A stretch of 64,000 bases of DNA from JALZKA01 sp963701205 (GCA_963701205.1 OY969575.1:930001-994000); one strand, 5' to 3'; positions 38,404-48,063 are shown, numbered from the stretch's first letter. Made by a program: numbers and translations. Notes: generated by a model from the sequence alone, not told the origin.

Positions 38404-41389
38404 TCAGGCCTGCGAGAGCTCGCCTTCGAGCGCGTCTAGCTCGGCATCGAGGTAGTGCTGCCCGGTCCGGTTCGAGACCTCGATCGCCTGTGCGATCGCC
38501 CTACGGGCTTCCTCGGTGCGGCCGGCCTCCAGGCATATCCGCGCAAGCAGCGTCAGGGCGTACGGCTGATAGAGCGTCCAACCACTCTCGGCGTAGGCAT
38601 CGATTCCCTCGTGCATTAGCGCGACCGCCTCGTCCGTGCGGCCCTCCCCCGCCAAAAGCCACCCGCGCAAGACCGTGCCCATCGGCCGGACGAATCCAAG
38701 TTGCTGATCGTCCGCAAGCGAGGCCATGCGCTCCGCGCGCTCGCGCGCGAGCTCCTTTTCACCGCTCTCGATGGCGAGCCAGGCGGTGAAGTTGAGCGCG
38801 TAGGCCAGGCTGAACGGATGCTTGAGCTCCTCCGCATGGCGAATCGCCTCGCGGGCGCGGTCCTCTGCTGCCTCCGGCTCCCCCAGGTAGTGGAGCGCGA
38901 GCGCGAGGCGGCTGAGACAGACGATCCTCGGGTCCTGGGAGTACATGGCGAGGTGCGTGTGCGTGTGGCCCGGGTCGTACTCGTCGATCGCACGCTCGAG
39001 CTGCTCTCTGGCGAGGGCGAAGTCACCGAGCCAAAAGGACGGTGACCCCAAGGACGTAGCTGCCCTCCACCCTGACGGTTGGCTCGTCCTCGCGGATCCC
39101 AAGGTCGAGCAGCTCCGCGCCGAGGTCGCGAGCCCGTGCGAGCTCGCCCCGCGCGATGCTGACGAGGGCAAGCCCCCGAAGGACAGGCGGAGTCGGCGGG
39201 ACACTCAGGTGCTCGCAGAGCTCCCAGGCGCGCTGGTAGTCATCGTGGACCTTCGGCGCCCCGTAGCCCTCGATGCTGACGAGCGGGGGACCGAGGGCCG
39301 TCCGCAGGGAAAGCTCGCGCTCGTCGCGCAGTGGTGAAGACGGTTCTGATTCAAGCAAGGTCAGGGCCTGCTCAAAGAGGACAATCGCCCGCTCGTTCGC
39401 GTACACCCGATGCGCATTCTCAGCGGCTCGGGCATAGAACCCCGACGCACGATCCGCCCATCCGGCTTGCTCGTAGTGCGCGCCGAGCTCGGCGGCGACA
39501 GAATCCAGATCCTTGGCGTGGCTCTCGGTCGCCTGCGCGACGCGGCGGTGGAGTACCCGGCGGCGCGCTTCGCCGGCTCGCAGGTAGGCGGCGTCGCGCA
39601 GCTTGTCGTGTGAGAAGTCATAGGCGGCACCGGTCAGCTCGCGGACGATGCGCCGGTCGCGAAGCTCGTCGAGCGCCGCAATCACGTCGTCCTCCGACCG
39701 CGAGCTTGCACTGACAAGGACACCTGTGTCGAACTCCCTACCCACGGTCGCCGCAAGGCTCGCCAGCTGCTGGGCGCCGTCTGAGAGCTGCCTGAACCGC
39801 GTCTCGATCACCGACTGGACCCTCGGTGGCGTGTGCGCGGGGGCCGACTCCAGGCCTGCGCGGGTCCACTCAACAACAAAGAACGGGTTCCCCTCCGTCT
39901 CCCGGAAGATGGCCTCATTTCGGTCGCCGCTGAGGTCACTGCCAGCGACCCCTCGCGCGAGGGCGGCCGTTTCGCTTCGGTCGAGCCGGTCGAGCTCGAT
40001 CTCGTCTGCTTGTCCCTCCGCCTGAGCTTCGAGAATCAGGACCTGAGCCGGATGTTCGCCGTGAAGCTCCTCGGACCGGGCGGTGGCAAGGACGAGAAGC
40101 GGAGCCGCAGGGCTGGAGCGCAGGAGGTATCCAAGCCACCGGATCGTCTCGTCGTCGCACCACTGGAGGTCATCGAGGATCAGGAGGAGCGGCTCGTCGG
40201 TTCCAACGAAGGCGCGGGTCACAGCGTCAAGCAGGCGGGCCCGCTGCCAGTCATCAGTGAGCGGCAACGGCTGCGGCAGGTCGGGGCGCTCGTCCAAGAG
40301 CTCAGGCACCACGCGTGAGAGCTCGACCAGCCATGAATCGCCCAGCTCGCGAACGCTGGACTCGATTGCATCGGAGCGAAGGAGGTCCGCCAGGGGCGCG
40401 TAGGCAAGCCGACCGGCGGCGGCGTAGCAACGAGTGCTCGCAACGGCATAGCCTTGGCAGGAGACCCAGTGGCGAAGCTCCTCCGCCAGCCGGGACTTGC
40501 CGATTCCGGCCTCGCCCGTGACCGCGACGAGCCGACACGCTCCCCTGGAGGCCTGCCTCCAGGCTTCTCGCAGCCTTCCCCACCCGTCTTCGCGACCGAC
40601 CAGAGGGCCGGCGGCGGGAGCGTCGTAGGACCGGGACTCGGAAACGTCATCCGTTTCAGGCTCCACCAGCCTGTCGTATGCGCCACGGGTCTCAGGGCTC
40701 GGCTCGACGCCGGCCTTACGCGCGAGGGTGGTCGCGAAACCGTGGTAAATGGTGAGAGCGGCCGCACGATCACCACACAGGGCGTGGAGCCTCATCAATC
40801 GCCTACAGGATTCCTCGTTCAGGGGATCGTTGTCGAGGAGCTGCTTGGCGACAGGGATCGCGCGCCGATAATCGCGTTCGAGTTCGATCCGCTCGGCCAG
40901 GCGTGCCGAGGCAGCGAGGAAAGTCACCCGCAAACGCTCGCGCAACGGCACAACCCAATCGTCGTAGCACTCCGGAAGAAGGTCACCCGCGTATATCTCG
41001 ACCGCTCTAGCGATTGACTCGCTCTCGTCTGAGGAGGCCCGCTCCTCAAACTCATGAACGTCGAGGCTGAACGGCGCGTCCGCCCGCCAGGCGACGGTGC
41101 TCTTCTCGATCCTCAGGAACAGGTCCGGGTCCGGCAGAGTATGCCTCAGCCTATGCAGCGCCTGCCTCATGTTGGTCCGGGCCTGTGACTCCCCCGAGTC
41201 AGGCCAGAACAGGTAGGCGAGACGCTCGCGAGGCTGGTCCTCGCCACGGTGAAGGACAAGGTGAGCCAGGAGCGACCGGAGTCGCGCCGACTCGATAGTG
41301 ATCGGCCCCTGTTCAGACGAGACGGCGAAACCGCCCAAGAACCGCACGCTCAGTGCTGATTCGTTTCCGCCTTGTTTCGCGCTCCCCAT
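38404..41389 (-). pseudogene. SARP/AfsR-type regulator with NTPase and TPR regions, frame-disrupted
   Basis: The first frame (41389-39023) encodes a winged-helix/OmpR-like region (SARLRSLLAHLVLH, LFWPDSGESQARTNMRQALH), a BTAD helical domain (RRAIPVAKQLLDNDPLNEES) and an ATPase with Walker A AVTGEAGIGKSRLAEEL and Walker B LLLILDDLQWCDDE. It stops at 39023. TPR-like helices (GDFALAREQLERAIDEYDPG to ALEGELSQA) continue in the next frame down to 38404. The switch lies at CTTTTGG (TTTT at 39033-39036). The span has 3n+1 bases, so one extra base explains it. If corrected, the protein is about 994 residues. It adjoins the outermost attachment repeat. Confidence 0.82.
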
Positions 41390-41451
41390 ATCCGCACTCT
41401 AAATCCTCTACCGACATGCGCGGGAGCGGCTCGCCTCGGGGGGAGATTACC

Positions 41452-41600
41452 AATAGGCACCAGCAGCGTTCTGGTGCCTAGCTCCGCCTAACTCCGCGTA
41501 GATCGCATGGCATCGGATCCGGTAATCAACGCCTATTCGTGCCTGAGGGCACCCGCCATCGCATCAGGAGGTCGGCGGTTCGAGAGCCCGCTCGCTCCAT
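41452..41600 (+). repeat. Attachment-type repeat 3 (arm plus tRNA-Ala 3' half), most diverged
   Basis: The inverted repeat reads TAGGCACCA ... TGGTGCCTA, still perfectly paired because a G-to-A change in one arm is matched by C-to-T in the other. CTCCGCGTAGATCG, GGCATCGGATCC and ACGCCTATTCGTGCCTGAGG follow. The tRNA half carries about six differences, including two inserted bases. It marks the outer boundary of the island. Confidence 0.78.
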
Positions 41601-41647
41601 TTCAGATTCCGATGCACCCGAGCGGGATCTCGGAGATACTGCGGACC

Positions 41648-42040
41648 GTGTCGCAGGAGAACATAGATCTGGTTCGATCGGGGATCAAGGACGTGCATGC
41701 TTTCTGGGCGATGCTCGATGAGTTCGTGATCTGGGACCTGCGGGCCCGGCCGCATGCGCCGGATCTTGACGACGTGTACGTGGGACGGGACGCGGTCATC
41801 AAGGCCTCGAGTCAGTACTGGGGCACCTGGGACGACTACCGCGTCGAGGCCGATGAGCTTTTCGAAGCGGATCCGAGCGTTGTCGTCATCCTGCACGAAT
41901 ACGGTCGCGGCAAGGGCAGCGGCGTGCCGTTCGACCTTGTCCACCCGCAGCTGTGGACCTTTCGCCGCGGCCGGATCATCCGCTGGGACTCCTTCCAGAG
42001 CAAGGCTGACGCCGTCGAAGCCGCCGGACTACCGAGGTAG
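41648..42040 (+). CDS. SnoaL-like (NTF2-fold) protein
   Basis: 130 residues starting at GTG 41648 (VSQENIDLVRSGIKDVHAFW), the typical actinobacterial SnoaL opening. DEFVIWDLRARPHAPDLDDV, YVGRDAVIKASSQYWGTWDD, a central strand (SVVVILHEYGRGKGSGVPFD) and WTFRRGRIIRWDSFQSKADA complete the fold. The frame is open upstream but crosses attachment repeat 3, which is not protein-like. It may be the chromosomal gene next to the island or older cargo. Function unknown. Confidence 0.83.
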   Translation: MSQENIDLVRSGIKDVHAFWAMLDEFVIWDLRARPHAPDLDDVYVGRDAVIKASSQYWGTWDDYRVEADELFEADPSVVVILHEYGRGKGSGVPFDLVHPQLWTFRRGRIIRWDSFQSKADAVEAAGLPR

Positions 42041-42095
42041 GGATCTTGGCCGGGAAGCACCTGTAATTTGCCTCAGCGTGCGGGCCCGCCCAGGC

Positions 42096-43532
42096 TTACC
42101 GGGCGGCGTCGGTGGCCGCGAGAATCGCGTCCGCGGAGCGGTCAATGTCCGCTTTTGTGGTCTGCCAGCCGACCACCGAGACGCGCATCACCGCCTTCCC
42201 CTGGAACGTGCTGGCGCTCAGCCAACACGTACCTTCCTGCTGGATCCGCTCAACCACAGCGTTCGTCGTCTCGTCATCATCATCGAAGCGGACTAAGACC
42301 TGGTTCAGAACGACATCGTTGAGCACCTCGACACCGTCCGCAGCCCCGAGGCGCTTCGCCATGTGCGCAGCGTTTTCACACGAATCGTCAATCAGGCTGG
42401 CGACTCCGGTTCGACCCAAGGCGCGAAGCGCGGCGTACACGGGAACGCCCCGGGCCCGTCGTGAGAACTCAGGGGTCCAGTCCAATCCCCAGGGAACGTC
42501 GTCGGCATGGATCGGTATGTACGCCGAAGTCGACGTCATCGAAGCCTTGTGGGCGGAGGGATTCGCCACAGCGGCGATTCCGCAGTCATATGGAACGTTC
42601 AACCACTTGTGCGCATCAGTCGCCCAGGAGTCGGCCCGCTCGAAACCATCCAGCAGGTTGCGGTGGCGCGGACTGGCCGCAGCCCAAAGGCCAAACGCCC
42701 CGTCAACATGGCACCACGCCCCGCGTGCCTTGCACAGATCGGCGATCTCGCCGATGGGGTCGAAGGCGCCGGTGTTGATCTCGCCAGCCTGCGTGCAAAC
42801 GATGGTCGGCCCATCGTGGTCGGTAAGGGCCCGTTCAAGCTCGCCGGTCAGCATTCGCCCCTGGTCGTCGCTCTTCACCATGCGGAGTTGCTCACCACCC
42901 AAGCCCAAAAGGCGACAGGCGACCATGATCGTCACGTGGGCCTGCTCGCCGGCGATGACGCGCACCTCTGGAGCGCCGCGGAGACCATCGGCCTCCACGT
43001 CCCAGCCTCGTTCGGCCAGGACTGCGTGCCGCGCCGCGGCGAGGCACGTGAAATGGGCCATCTGGCAACCGGTCACGAAGCCCAGGCTCGCCGCAGGAGG
43101 AAGCCCGAGAAGCTCCTTCACCCACCCTGCGGCGGCCTCCTCCGCCACGGAAAGGGCGGGGGCAGGGACGTAGCCGCCAGCATTCTGATCCCAGGCTGAT
43201 GTCAGCCAGTCCGCGGCGATCGCAACGGGCAGGGTGCCACCGATGACGAAGCCGAAGTAGCGCGGACCTGCCGAGGCGACAAGGCCTCCCTCCACGTCGT
43301 GCGCCAGATCCGCGATCACCTGACGGGGGTCCTCGCCGTGATCGGTGAGCGACCGACTGAGTCGCTGGCGGAGTTCCCCGATCCCCGCTTTTGCCCCAAC
43401 CGGGCGGGATGCAAGGCTGTCGACGTACCGGCTCGCGAGGCGAGCCGCGTCGTCCAGAACTTCGTACCCCCGTTTGATTGGCAAACTGTAACTCGCCGGC
43501 GGCTCGCTTGCGCCCGCCAAGCTCCACTCCAC
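42096..43532 (-). CDS. PLP-dependent decarboxylase (aromatic-L-amino-acid/glutamate decarboxylase family)
   Basis: A group II decarboxylase of 478 residues. GPRYFGFVIGGTLPVAIAAD, a FVTGCQMAHFTCLAAARHAV region, HVDGAFGLWAA, and the PLP-lysine motif SWATDAHKWLNVPYDCG are all present. It would decarboxylate an aromatic or acidic amino acid, but the substrate cannot be told from sequence. The start GTG 43532 (VEWSLAGASEPP) is used; the frame before it is not protein-like. It is divergent from the ferredoxin reductase gene with 67 bases between, so promoters for both lie there. Confidence 0.88.
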   Translation of the reverse strand: MEWSLAGASEPPASYSLPIKRGYEVLDDAARLASRYVDSLASRPVGAKAGIGELRQRLSRSLTDHGEDPRQVIADLAHDVEGGLVASAGPRYFGFVIGGTLPVAIAADWLTSAWDQNAGGYVPAPALSVAEEAAAGWVKELLGLPPAASLGFVTGCQMAHFTCLAAARHAVLAERGWDVEADGLRGAPEVRVIAGEQAHVTIMVACRLLGLGGEQLRMVKSDDQGRMLTGELERALTDHDGPTIVCTQAGEINTGAFDPIGEIADLCKARGAWCHVDGAFGLWAAASPRHRNLLDGFERADSWATDAHKWLNVPYDCGIAAVANPSAHKASMTSTSAYIPIHADDVPWGLDWTPEFSRRARGVPVYAALRALGRTGVASLIDDSCENAAHMAKRLGAADGVEVLNDVVLNQVLVRFDDDDETTNAVVERIQQEGTCWLSASTFQGKAVMRVSVVGWQTTKADIDRSADAILAATDAAR

Positions 43533-43599
43533 CGTTATCCTGATCCGAACCGTGCAAATGAAGCACAGCAGATGACGGGCAGCGACGCCCGCAACGCGC

Positions 43600-44700
43600 A
43601 TGGTTGAACGGGCGGCGACACCGACGATTCCGATGTGGCGTCGGCGCGCGATGGCGCTCGCCAGGTCGATGACTTTCCCGCTCGTTCCCGACGACTACCT
43701 CGGCCTGCTCAACCCCGCGTGGTCGGCGCGCGAGTTGACCGGAAGGATCGTCCGGGTCAAGCCCGAGACGCGGGATACATCGACGGTCGTCATCCGCCCC
43801 AGCTTCCCGTGGCCGGGACACCGCCCCGGTCAGTATTTGCGAATCGGGGTCGAACTGAACGGGATTCGCCACTGGCGCGCGTACTCGCTCACGTCGGACC
43901 CTGACCACCCCGACGGGCTCGTCTCAATCACGGTCAAGCACGTCCCCGAAGGGTTGATGTCCCCGTACTTCACCCAGCACGTGGAGCCCGGAACAATGGT
44001 CTACCTGGGCGATGTGGAGGGCGAGTTCCGGATGCCAACGCCGCTCCCGCAACAGACGCTCTTGATCAGCGCCGGCAGTGGAATCACACCCATCTGGTGC
44101 ATGCTGCGCGAACTTGAACGTCGCGACACCCTCAACGACGTGATCCACATCCACTGTGCGCGGGAGCCCGAGCAGGTGATCTTCGGCGATGACCTACGGC
44201 GAATGGACAGCATCTACGAGGGATACACGCTGCACGAACACCTGACCGGCCAGGTCCCCCGCCTCAATGGCGACGGTGTTGCCGAGATCTGTCCGGACTG
44301 GCGGGATCGGCAGACGTACCTGTCAGGCCCTCGCGGCCTGATGGACGTGCTTGAGGACCACTGGAAAGCCGAAGGCGACTACGACCGTCTCAACATGGAG
44401 CGCTTCCAGCCCGTCATCGGTCGCGGCGACGCGGAAGTCGGTTCGGGTGGAAGCGTCAGCTTCAGGGTCACCGACGTCGAGGCGACGTGTGACGTCGGGG
44501 TATCCATCCTCGTAGGCGGCGAGGAGGCGGGAGCGCTGCTGCCGTTCGGCTGCCGTCTCGGAATCTGTCACACCTGCATCGGCAAACTGCAGTCCGGGCA
44601 AGTACGCGACCTGCGCACCGGTGAGCTTCATGGCGAGGCTGGCCAGACGATCAGAACTTGTGTCAACGCCCCCGAGGGGCATGTCGAAATTGAACTGTGA
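43600..44700 (+). CDS. Ferredoxin reductase with C-terminal 2Fe-2S domain (desaturase electron donor)
   Basis: A 366-residue FNR-type oxidoreductase. It has the FAD motif RAYSLTS, the NAD(P)-binding region TLLISAGSGITPIWCMLREL, and YLSGPRGLMD. The C-terminal plant-type ferredoxin domain has the cysteines of GCRLGICHTCIG and a fourth Cys in IRTCVNAPEGHVEIEL. It directly precedes the fatty-acid desaturase gene (9 bases). This is the same arrangement as the Rv3230c-desA3 pair of mycobacteria, so it probably passes NADPH electrons to that desaturase. Confidence 0.93.
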   Translation: MVERAATPTIPMWRRRAMALARSMTFPLVPDDYLGLLNPAWSARELTGRIVRVKPETRDTSTVVIRPSFPWPGHRPGQYLRIGVELNGIRHWRAYSLTSDPDHPDGLVSITVKHVPEGLMSPYFTQHVEPGTMVYLGDVEGEFRMPTPLPQQTLLISAGSGITPIWCMLRELERRDTLNDVIHIHCAREPEQVIFGDDLRRMDSIYEGYTLHEHLTGQVPRLNGDGVAEICPDWRDRQTYLSGPRGLMDVLEDHWKAEGDYDRLNMERFQPVIGRGDAEVGSGGSVSFRVTDVEATCDVGVSILVGGEEAGALLPFGCRLGICHTCIGKLQSGQVRDLRTGELHGEAGQTIRTCVNAPEGHVEIEL

Positions 44701-44709
44701 GGTAACGCG

Positions 44710-45909
44710 ATGCCGAGTGTCAACGGGGCGTATACGAGTGCCGATCCCAACCACCCTTTGCATCGGCTGACGCCGGAGCAGATCGAAGAGATCGGCGAGG
44801 CGTTCCAAAAGATCGGCGACGACGTGCGTGCCGACCTCGGCGAGTCGGACGCAACGTACATCCGCAGCATCATCCAGTTTCACCGGCGCCTTGCCGCGCT
44901 GTCGCGGATCGTGCTGATGGCTTCGCGCTATCCGCCAGCATGGGCGCTCGGGACGGCCGGCCTAGGCACGGCGAAGATTCTCGAGAACATGGAGATCGGC
45001 CACAACATCCTCCACGGGCAGTGGGACTGGATGAACGATCCCAACATCCATTCCTCGACTTGGGACTGGGACACGGCCTCGACATCCGCGGCCTGGAAGC
45101 ACTCCCACAACTACCTCCACCACACCTATACGAACGTCGTCGGCCTGGACAAGGACGTTGGCTACGAGATCATGCGGGTCGATCCGAAGCAGAAGTGGGA
45201 ACCGCGGTTTCTGGCGCAGCCTGTGGTCAACGTCCTGCTGATGCTCTTTTTCGAGTGGGGTGTGGCGCTCCACGACATGGATATCGAGGGCATCCAAAAA
45301 GGGACCAAGGACCGCAAGGTCCTGCGGCGCGAGCTCAAGGAGTTCGGCCAGAAGGCCGGGCGCCAAGTGCTCAAGGACTACATCATGTTTCCCGCGCTGA
45401 GCGGCCGCAAGGGCTTCAAGCGAACCCTGCAGGCAAACCTGGCGGCGAACTTCATCCGGAACATCTGGACAAACGCGATCATCTTCTGCGGGCACTTCCC
45501 CGACCAGGCCTATACCTTCACCGAGGAGGAGGCGGCCGACGAAAGCCGGGGGGCGTGGTATATCCGCCAATTGATCGGCGCGGCAAACATCGAAGGCAGC
45601 GACGCGTTTCACTTGATGAGCGGCAACCTCAGCTACCAGGTTGAACACCACCTGTTCCCCGATATGCCGAGCTCGCGCTACAAGGAGATTGCGCCGAAGG
45701 TCAAGGAGATCTGTGAGCGCTACGGATTGCCCTACAACACCGGCCCGTTCTTGCAGCAGTGGCTGATGGTCCAGCGGACCATCCTGCGCCTTGCCTTCCC
45801 GGGTGGGACGACGCGGCCAAAGGCGCCCCCCTATGTGGCTCCTGATGTCGTCGATGATCCTGGGCCCGTGGTCGCAAGCGCGCGTGGTCCGATCCCCGCA
45901 TTCCCCTAG
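44710..45909 (+). CDS. Membrane fatty-acid (acyl-CoA/acyl-lipid) desaturase
   Basis: A di-iron desaturase of 399 residues with the three histidine boxes: GHNILHGQWD (HxxxH), WKHSHNYLHHTYTN (HxxHH) and QVEHHLFPD (QxxHH). ASRYPPAWALGTAGLGTAKI is a membrane segment and LMLFFEWGVAL a further hydrophobic stretch. It resembles the DesA3-type enzymes that introduce a cis double bond into long-chain acyl groups, adjusting membrane fluidity. It uses the reductase encoded just upstream. Confidence 0.94.
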   Translation: MPSVNGAYTSADPNHPLHRLTPEQIEEIGEAFQKIGDDVRADLGESDATYIRSIIQFHRRLAALSRIVLMASRYPPAWALGTAGLGTAKILENMEIGHNILHGQWDWMNDPNIHSSTWDWDTASTSAAWKHSHNYLHHTYTNVVGLDKDVGYEIMRVDPKQKWEPRFLAQPVVNVLLMLFFEWGVALHDMDIEGIQKGTKDRKVLRRELKEFGQKAGRQVLKDYIMFPALSGRKGFKRTLQANLAANFIRNIWTNAIIFCGHFPDQAYTFTEEEAADESRGAWYIRQLIGAANIEGSDAFHLMSGNLSYQVEHHLFPDMPSSRYKEIAPKVKEICERYGLPYNTGPFLQQWLMVQRTILRLAFPGGTTRPKAPPYVAPDVVDDPGPVVASARGPIPAFP

Positions 45910-45942
45910 GTACCTTCGGAGATTCGTACGCGCACGGAGGAT

Positions 45943-48063
45943 TCAGTCGGCGCTGAGCGCGGTGGCACCAACGAGCTTCGCTTCGAGAGCCCCTGGGTAC
46001 AGGGGCTCTCCGAACAGGTAGCCCTGCGCGAACTCGCAGCCGATGGCGTCAAGAATTGACGCTTGCCCGGTGGTCTCGACGCCCTCAGCGATCACCGACA
46101 AGCCCAAGTGGTGCGCCAGGTCGACGATTGCACGAACGATCTGCTGGCTGGCCGTGTCGGACTCGATCTTGGCGACAAACGAGCGATCGATCTTGATTCC
46201 TTCACCGGAAAACCGGTGAAGGAAGGTGAGCGACGCGTAGCCGGCGCCGAAATCATCCAGCTGGGCCTTGACATCGAGCTCCCCCAATCGCGCCAGTCCG
46301 GCGACCATCTGGTCTGGCGCGTCGATGACCGTGCTCTCGGTCATCTCGATTCGCAACGCTCCACCCGGAACGCCGTGCCGCCCTAGAGCATCCTTGACCG
46401 AATCGACGAACTCTGAACCCGCGAATTGATGTCCCGAGACGTTGACACTCATCGTCGTCTCAGAACTCACCACCCCGCGCAGCCGCCAATCAGCCAGTTG
46501 GGCGCAGGCCCGATCGAGTACAAACAGTCCAAGGCGCCTGATCAACCCCGTGTCCTCGGCGACCGAGATGAACTCGGACGGGGAAACAGCCGGCCGTTCG
46601 CTCGGCCATCTGGCGAGCGCCTCAAACCCCGTGATCTTGCGACTCGCGAGCTCGACGATCGGCTGGTACGCGACATCCAGGCTTCCGGCCTCCAAAATCT
46701 GCCGCAGATCCGTCTCGACCTGGTGGCGCGCGACGACCCGCCTGTGCATGCTCGCGTCAAACACGGCAATCGCGGAATCGGGATTCTGTTTCGCGTAGTA
46801 CATCGCGATATCAGCGTCCCGCATCAACTCGTCCGCCTGGGCGCTGGCGGCGCTAATCGCGATTCCTGTGCTGACGGAGATCCCGATCTCCTTGCCCGAG
46901 ACCGAAAACGGCCTCGCAAGTGTGGTGTGCATTCGCTCGGCGATTGCGATCGCGGCTCGGTCCGACTTTACCCCCTCGAGCAGGAGAACGAATTCATCGC
47001 CTCCCAATCGTGCGACCGTGTCGCCGGGCCGCGATTCGGTGTCAAGGCGCCCGGCTATCGAGATCAAGAGCTCGTCGCCAACCGCGTGGGAATAGCTGTC
47101 GTTGATCAGCTTGAATCGATCGACGTCGACAAACAGGATCGACAGACCGCCGCCTGAGCGCTTGGCGCGGCCGAGGCCGTGATCAAGCCGGTCGAGGAAC
47201 AGCGTGCGGTTCGGCAGGCCTGTCAGCGAGTCGTGAAGCGCGCCGTGGCGAAGTTGCTCCTCGGCCACCTTCCGGGCGTTGATGTCGGACATGCTGCCGG
47301 CCATCCGAGTGGGAACACCATCCTCGCCGCGGACTGCCAAGCCGCGGCTCAGGACCCAGCGATACTCGCCGTCCGCGTGCCGCATCCGATGCTCGCTTTG
47401 AAAATGCGTGGTGTGGCCGTTTAGATGTCCATCAACCAGGGCCATGACCGAATCGAGGTCGTCGGGATGAACTCGCTCAAGCCAAACCGTCGCGCCGTCT
47501 TCGAGGTCCAGGTCGTCGCAACCCAGGATTTCCTTCCAGCGCGGCGCGAGATACGTCTTGTCCGCGACGATATCCCAATCCCAGACGCCGTCGTTAGCCC
47601 CTTCAACGGCCAGCGCAAACCGACTGCGGCTTTCGCGGAGGGCCGCCAGTGCCTCGCTGTGGCTGATGGCATATCGGATCGAGCGCTCAAGCAGCGCCGG
47701 GTCCAGCTTGTCCTTGGCGATGAAGTCGGCCACGCCGAGGTCGGCGGCCTCCAGGTCGATGCCGCGGCCGTTGACGTGCCCCGTAAGCATGATTATGGGC
47801 GCCAGGTTCTCGTCCCCAAACGCCTGGCGAATCAGGCTCAAACCGGTGCTTGGCCCGAGTCGGTAGTCCACGAGATAGACGTCGTGGCGGCGTTCTGCGA
47901 TAGCCGTGCGGGCGTCTTCGTAGGTGGAGGCCCATTCAACTTCAAAAGGTGTGCGCTCCTGGGCTGAGAGCAGGTCGCGAACGATCAGGTAATCGTCTTC
48001 ATCGTCCTCGACAAGAAGGACCCGAACGACGGCCGCTTCGGATTCCAACACGCTATTTCCCGT
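45943..48063 (-). CDS. REC-PAS-GGDEF-EAL c-di-GMP signalling protein
   Basis: A 706-residue response regulator output protein. The receiver (VRVLLVEDDEDDYLIVRDLL, phosphoacceptor Asp in VYLVDYRLG, IIMLTGHVN) is followed by a PAS/PAC unit (FALAVEGANDGVWDWD). An intact GGDEF (DSLTGLPNRTLF, RLGGDEFVLLL) and an intact EAL domain (GFEALARWPS, DDFGAGYASLTFL, IAEGVETTGQ) complete it. Either c-di-GMP synthesis or hydrolysis is possible. ATG 48063 is chosen; it overlaps the preceding response regulator by 11 bases. It is the third gene of the kinase operon. Confidence 0.93.
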   Translation of the reverse strand, partial: TGNSVLESEAAVVRVLLVEDDEDDYLIVRDLLSAQERTPFEVEWASTYEDARTAIAERRHDVYLVDYRLGPSTGLSLIRQAFGDENLAPIIMLTGHVNGRGIDLEAADLGVADFIAKDKLDPALLERSIRYAISHSEALAALRESRSRFALAVEGANDGVWDWDIVADKTYLAPRWKEILGCDDLDLEDGATVWLERVHPDDLDSVMALVDGHLNGHTTHFQSEHRMRHADGEYRWVLSRGLAVRGEDGVPTRMAGSMSDINARKVAEEQLRHGALHDSLTGLPNRTLFLDRLDHGLGRAKRSGGGLSILFVDVDRFKLINDSYSHAVGDELLISIAGRLDTESRPGDTVARLGGDEFVLLLEGVKSDRAAIAIAERMHTTLARPFSVSGKEIGISVSTGIAISAASAQADELMRDADIAMYYAKQNPDSAIAVFDASMHRRVVARHQVETDLRQILEAGSLDVAYQPIVELASRKITGFEALARWPSERPAVSPSEFISVAEDTGLIRRLGLFVLDRACAQLADWRLRGVVSSETTMSVNVSGHQFAGSEFVDSVKDALGRHGVPGGALRIEMTESTVIDAPDQMVAGLARLGELDVKAQLDDFGAGYASLTFLHRFSGEGIKIDRSFVAKIESDTASQQIVRAIVDLAHHLGLSVIAEGVETTGQASILDAIGCEFAQGYLFGEPLYPGALEAKLVGATALSAD

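Larger units (their letters stand above)
31382..41600. mobile_element. Tandem integrated islets at tRNA-Ala(CGC), no integrase seen
   Basis: Between the tRNA and the outermost copy of its 3' half lie three segments of about 1.5, 1.5 and 7.2 kb. Each ends with the same arm plus tRNA-half unit (repeats at 32741, 34273 and 41452). This is the arrangement left by successive site-specific insertions into the tRNA 3' end. The cargo is a cupredoxin-like lipoprotein, an NTF2-like protein, a glycosyltransferase, a small ferredoxin-fold protein, a beta-helix protein, an FAD oxidase, a secreted protein and a disrupted SARP regulator. No recombinase, excisionase or replication gene is recognisable. The element boundaries are inferred from the repeats. 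Confidence 0.65.

Noticed and set aside
32846..41600. tRNA-Ala 3'-half copies as extra or pseudo tRNA genes
   Set aside because: None has a D-arm or acceptor 5' strand, and two carry insertions in the T-arm. They are better read as attachment-site remnants.
32741..41600. CRISPR array
   Set aside because: There are three ~150-base units at spacings of 1.5 and 7 kb with genes between, no short regular spacers and no cas genes.
31382..41600. Prophage or conjugative element
   Set aside because: No capsid, terminase, portal, lysis, relaxase or transfer genes are visible.
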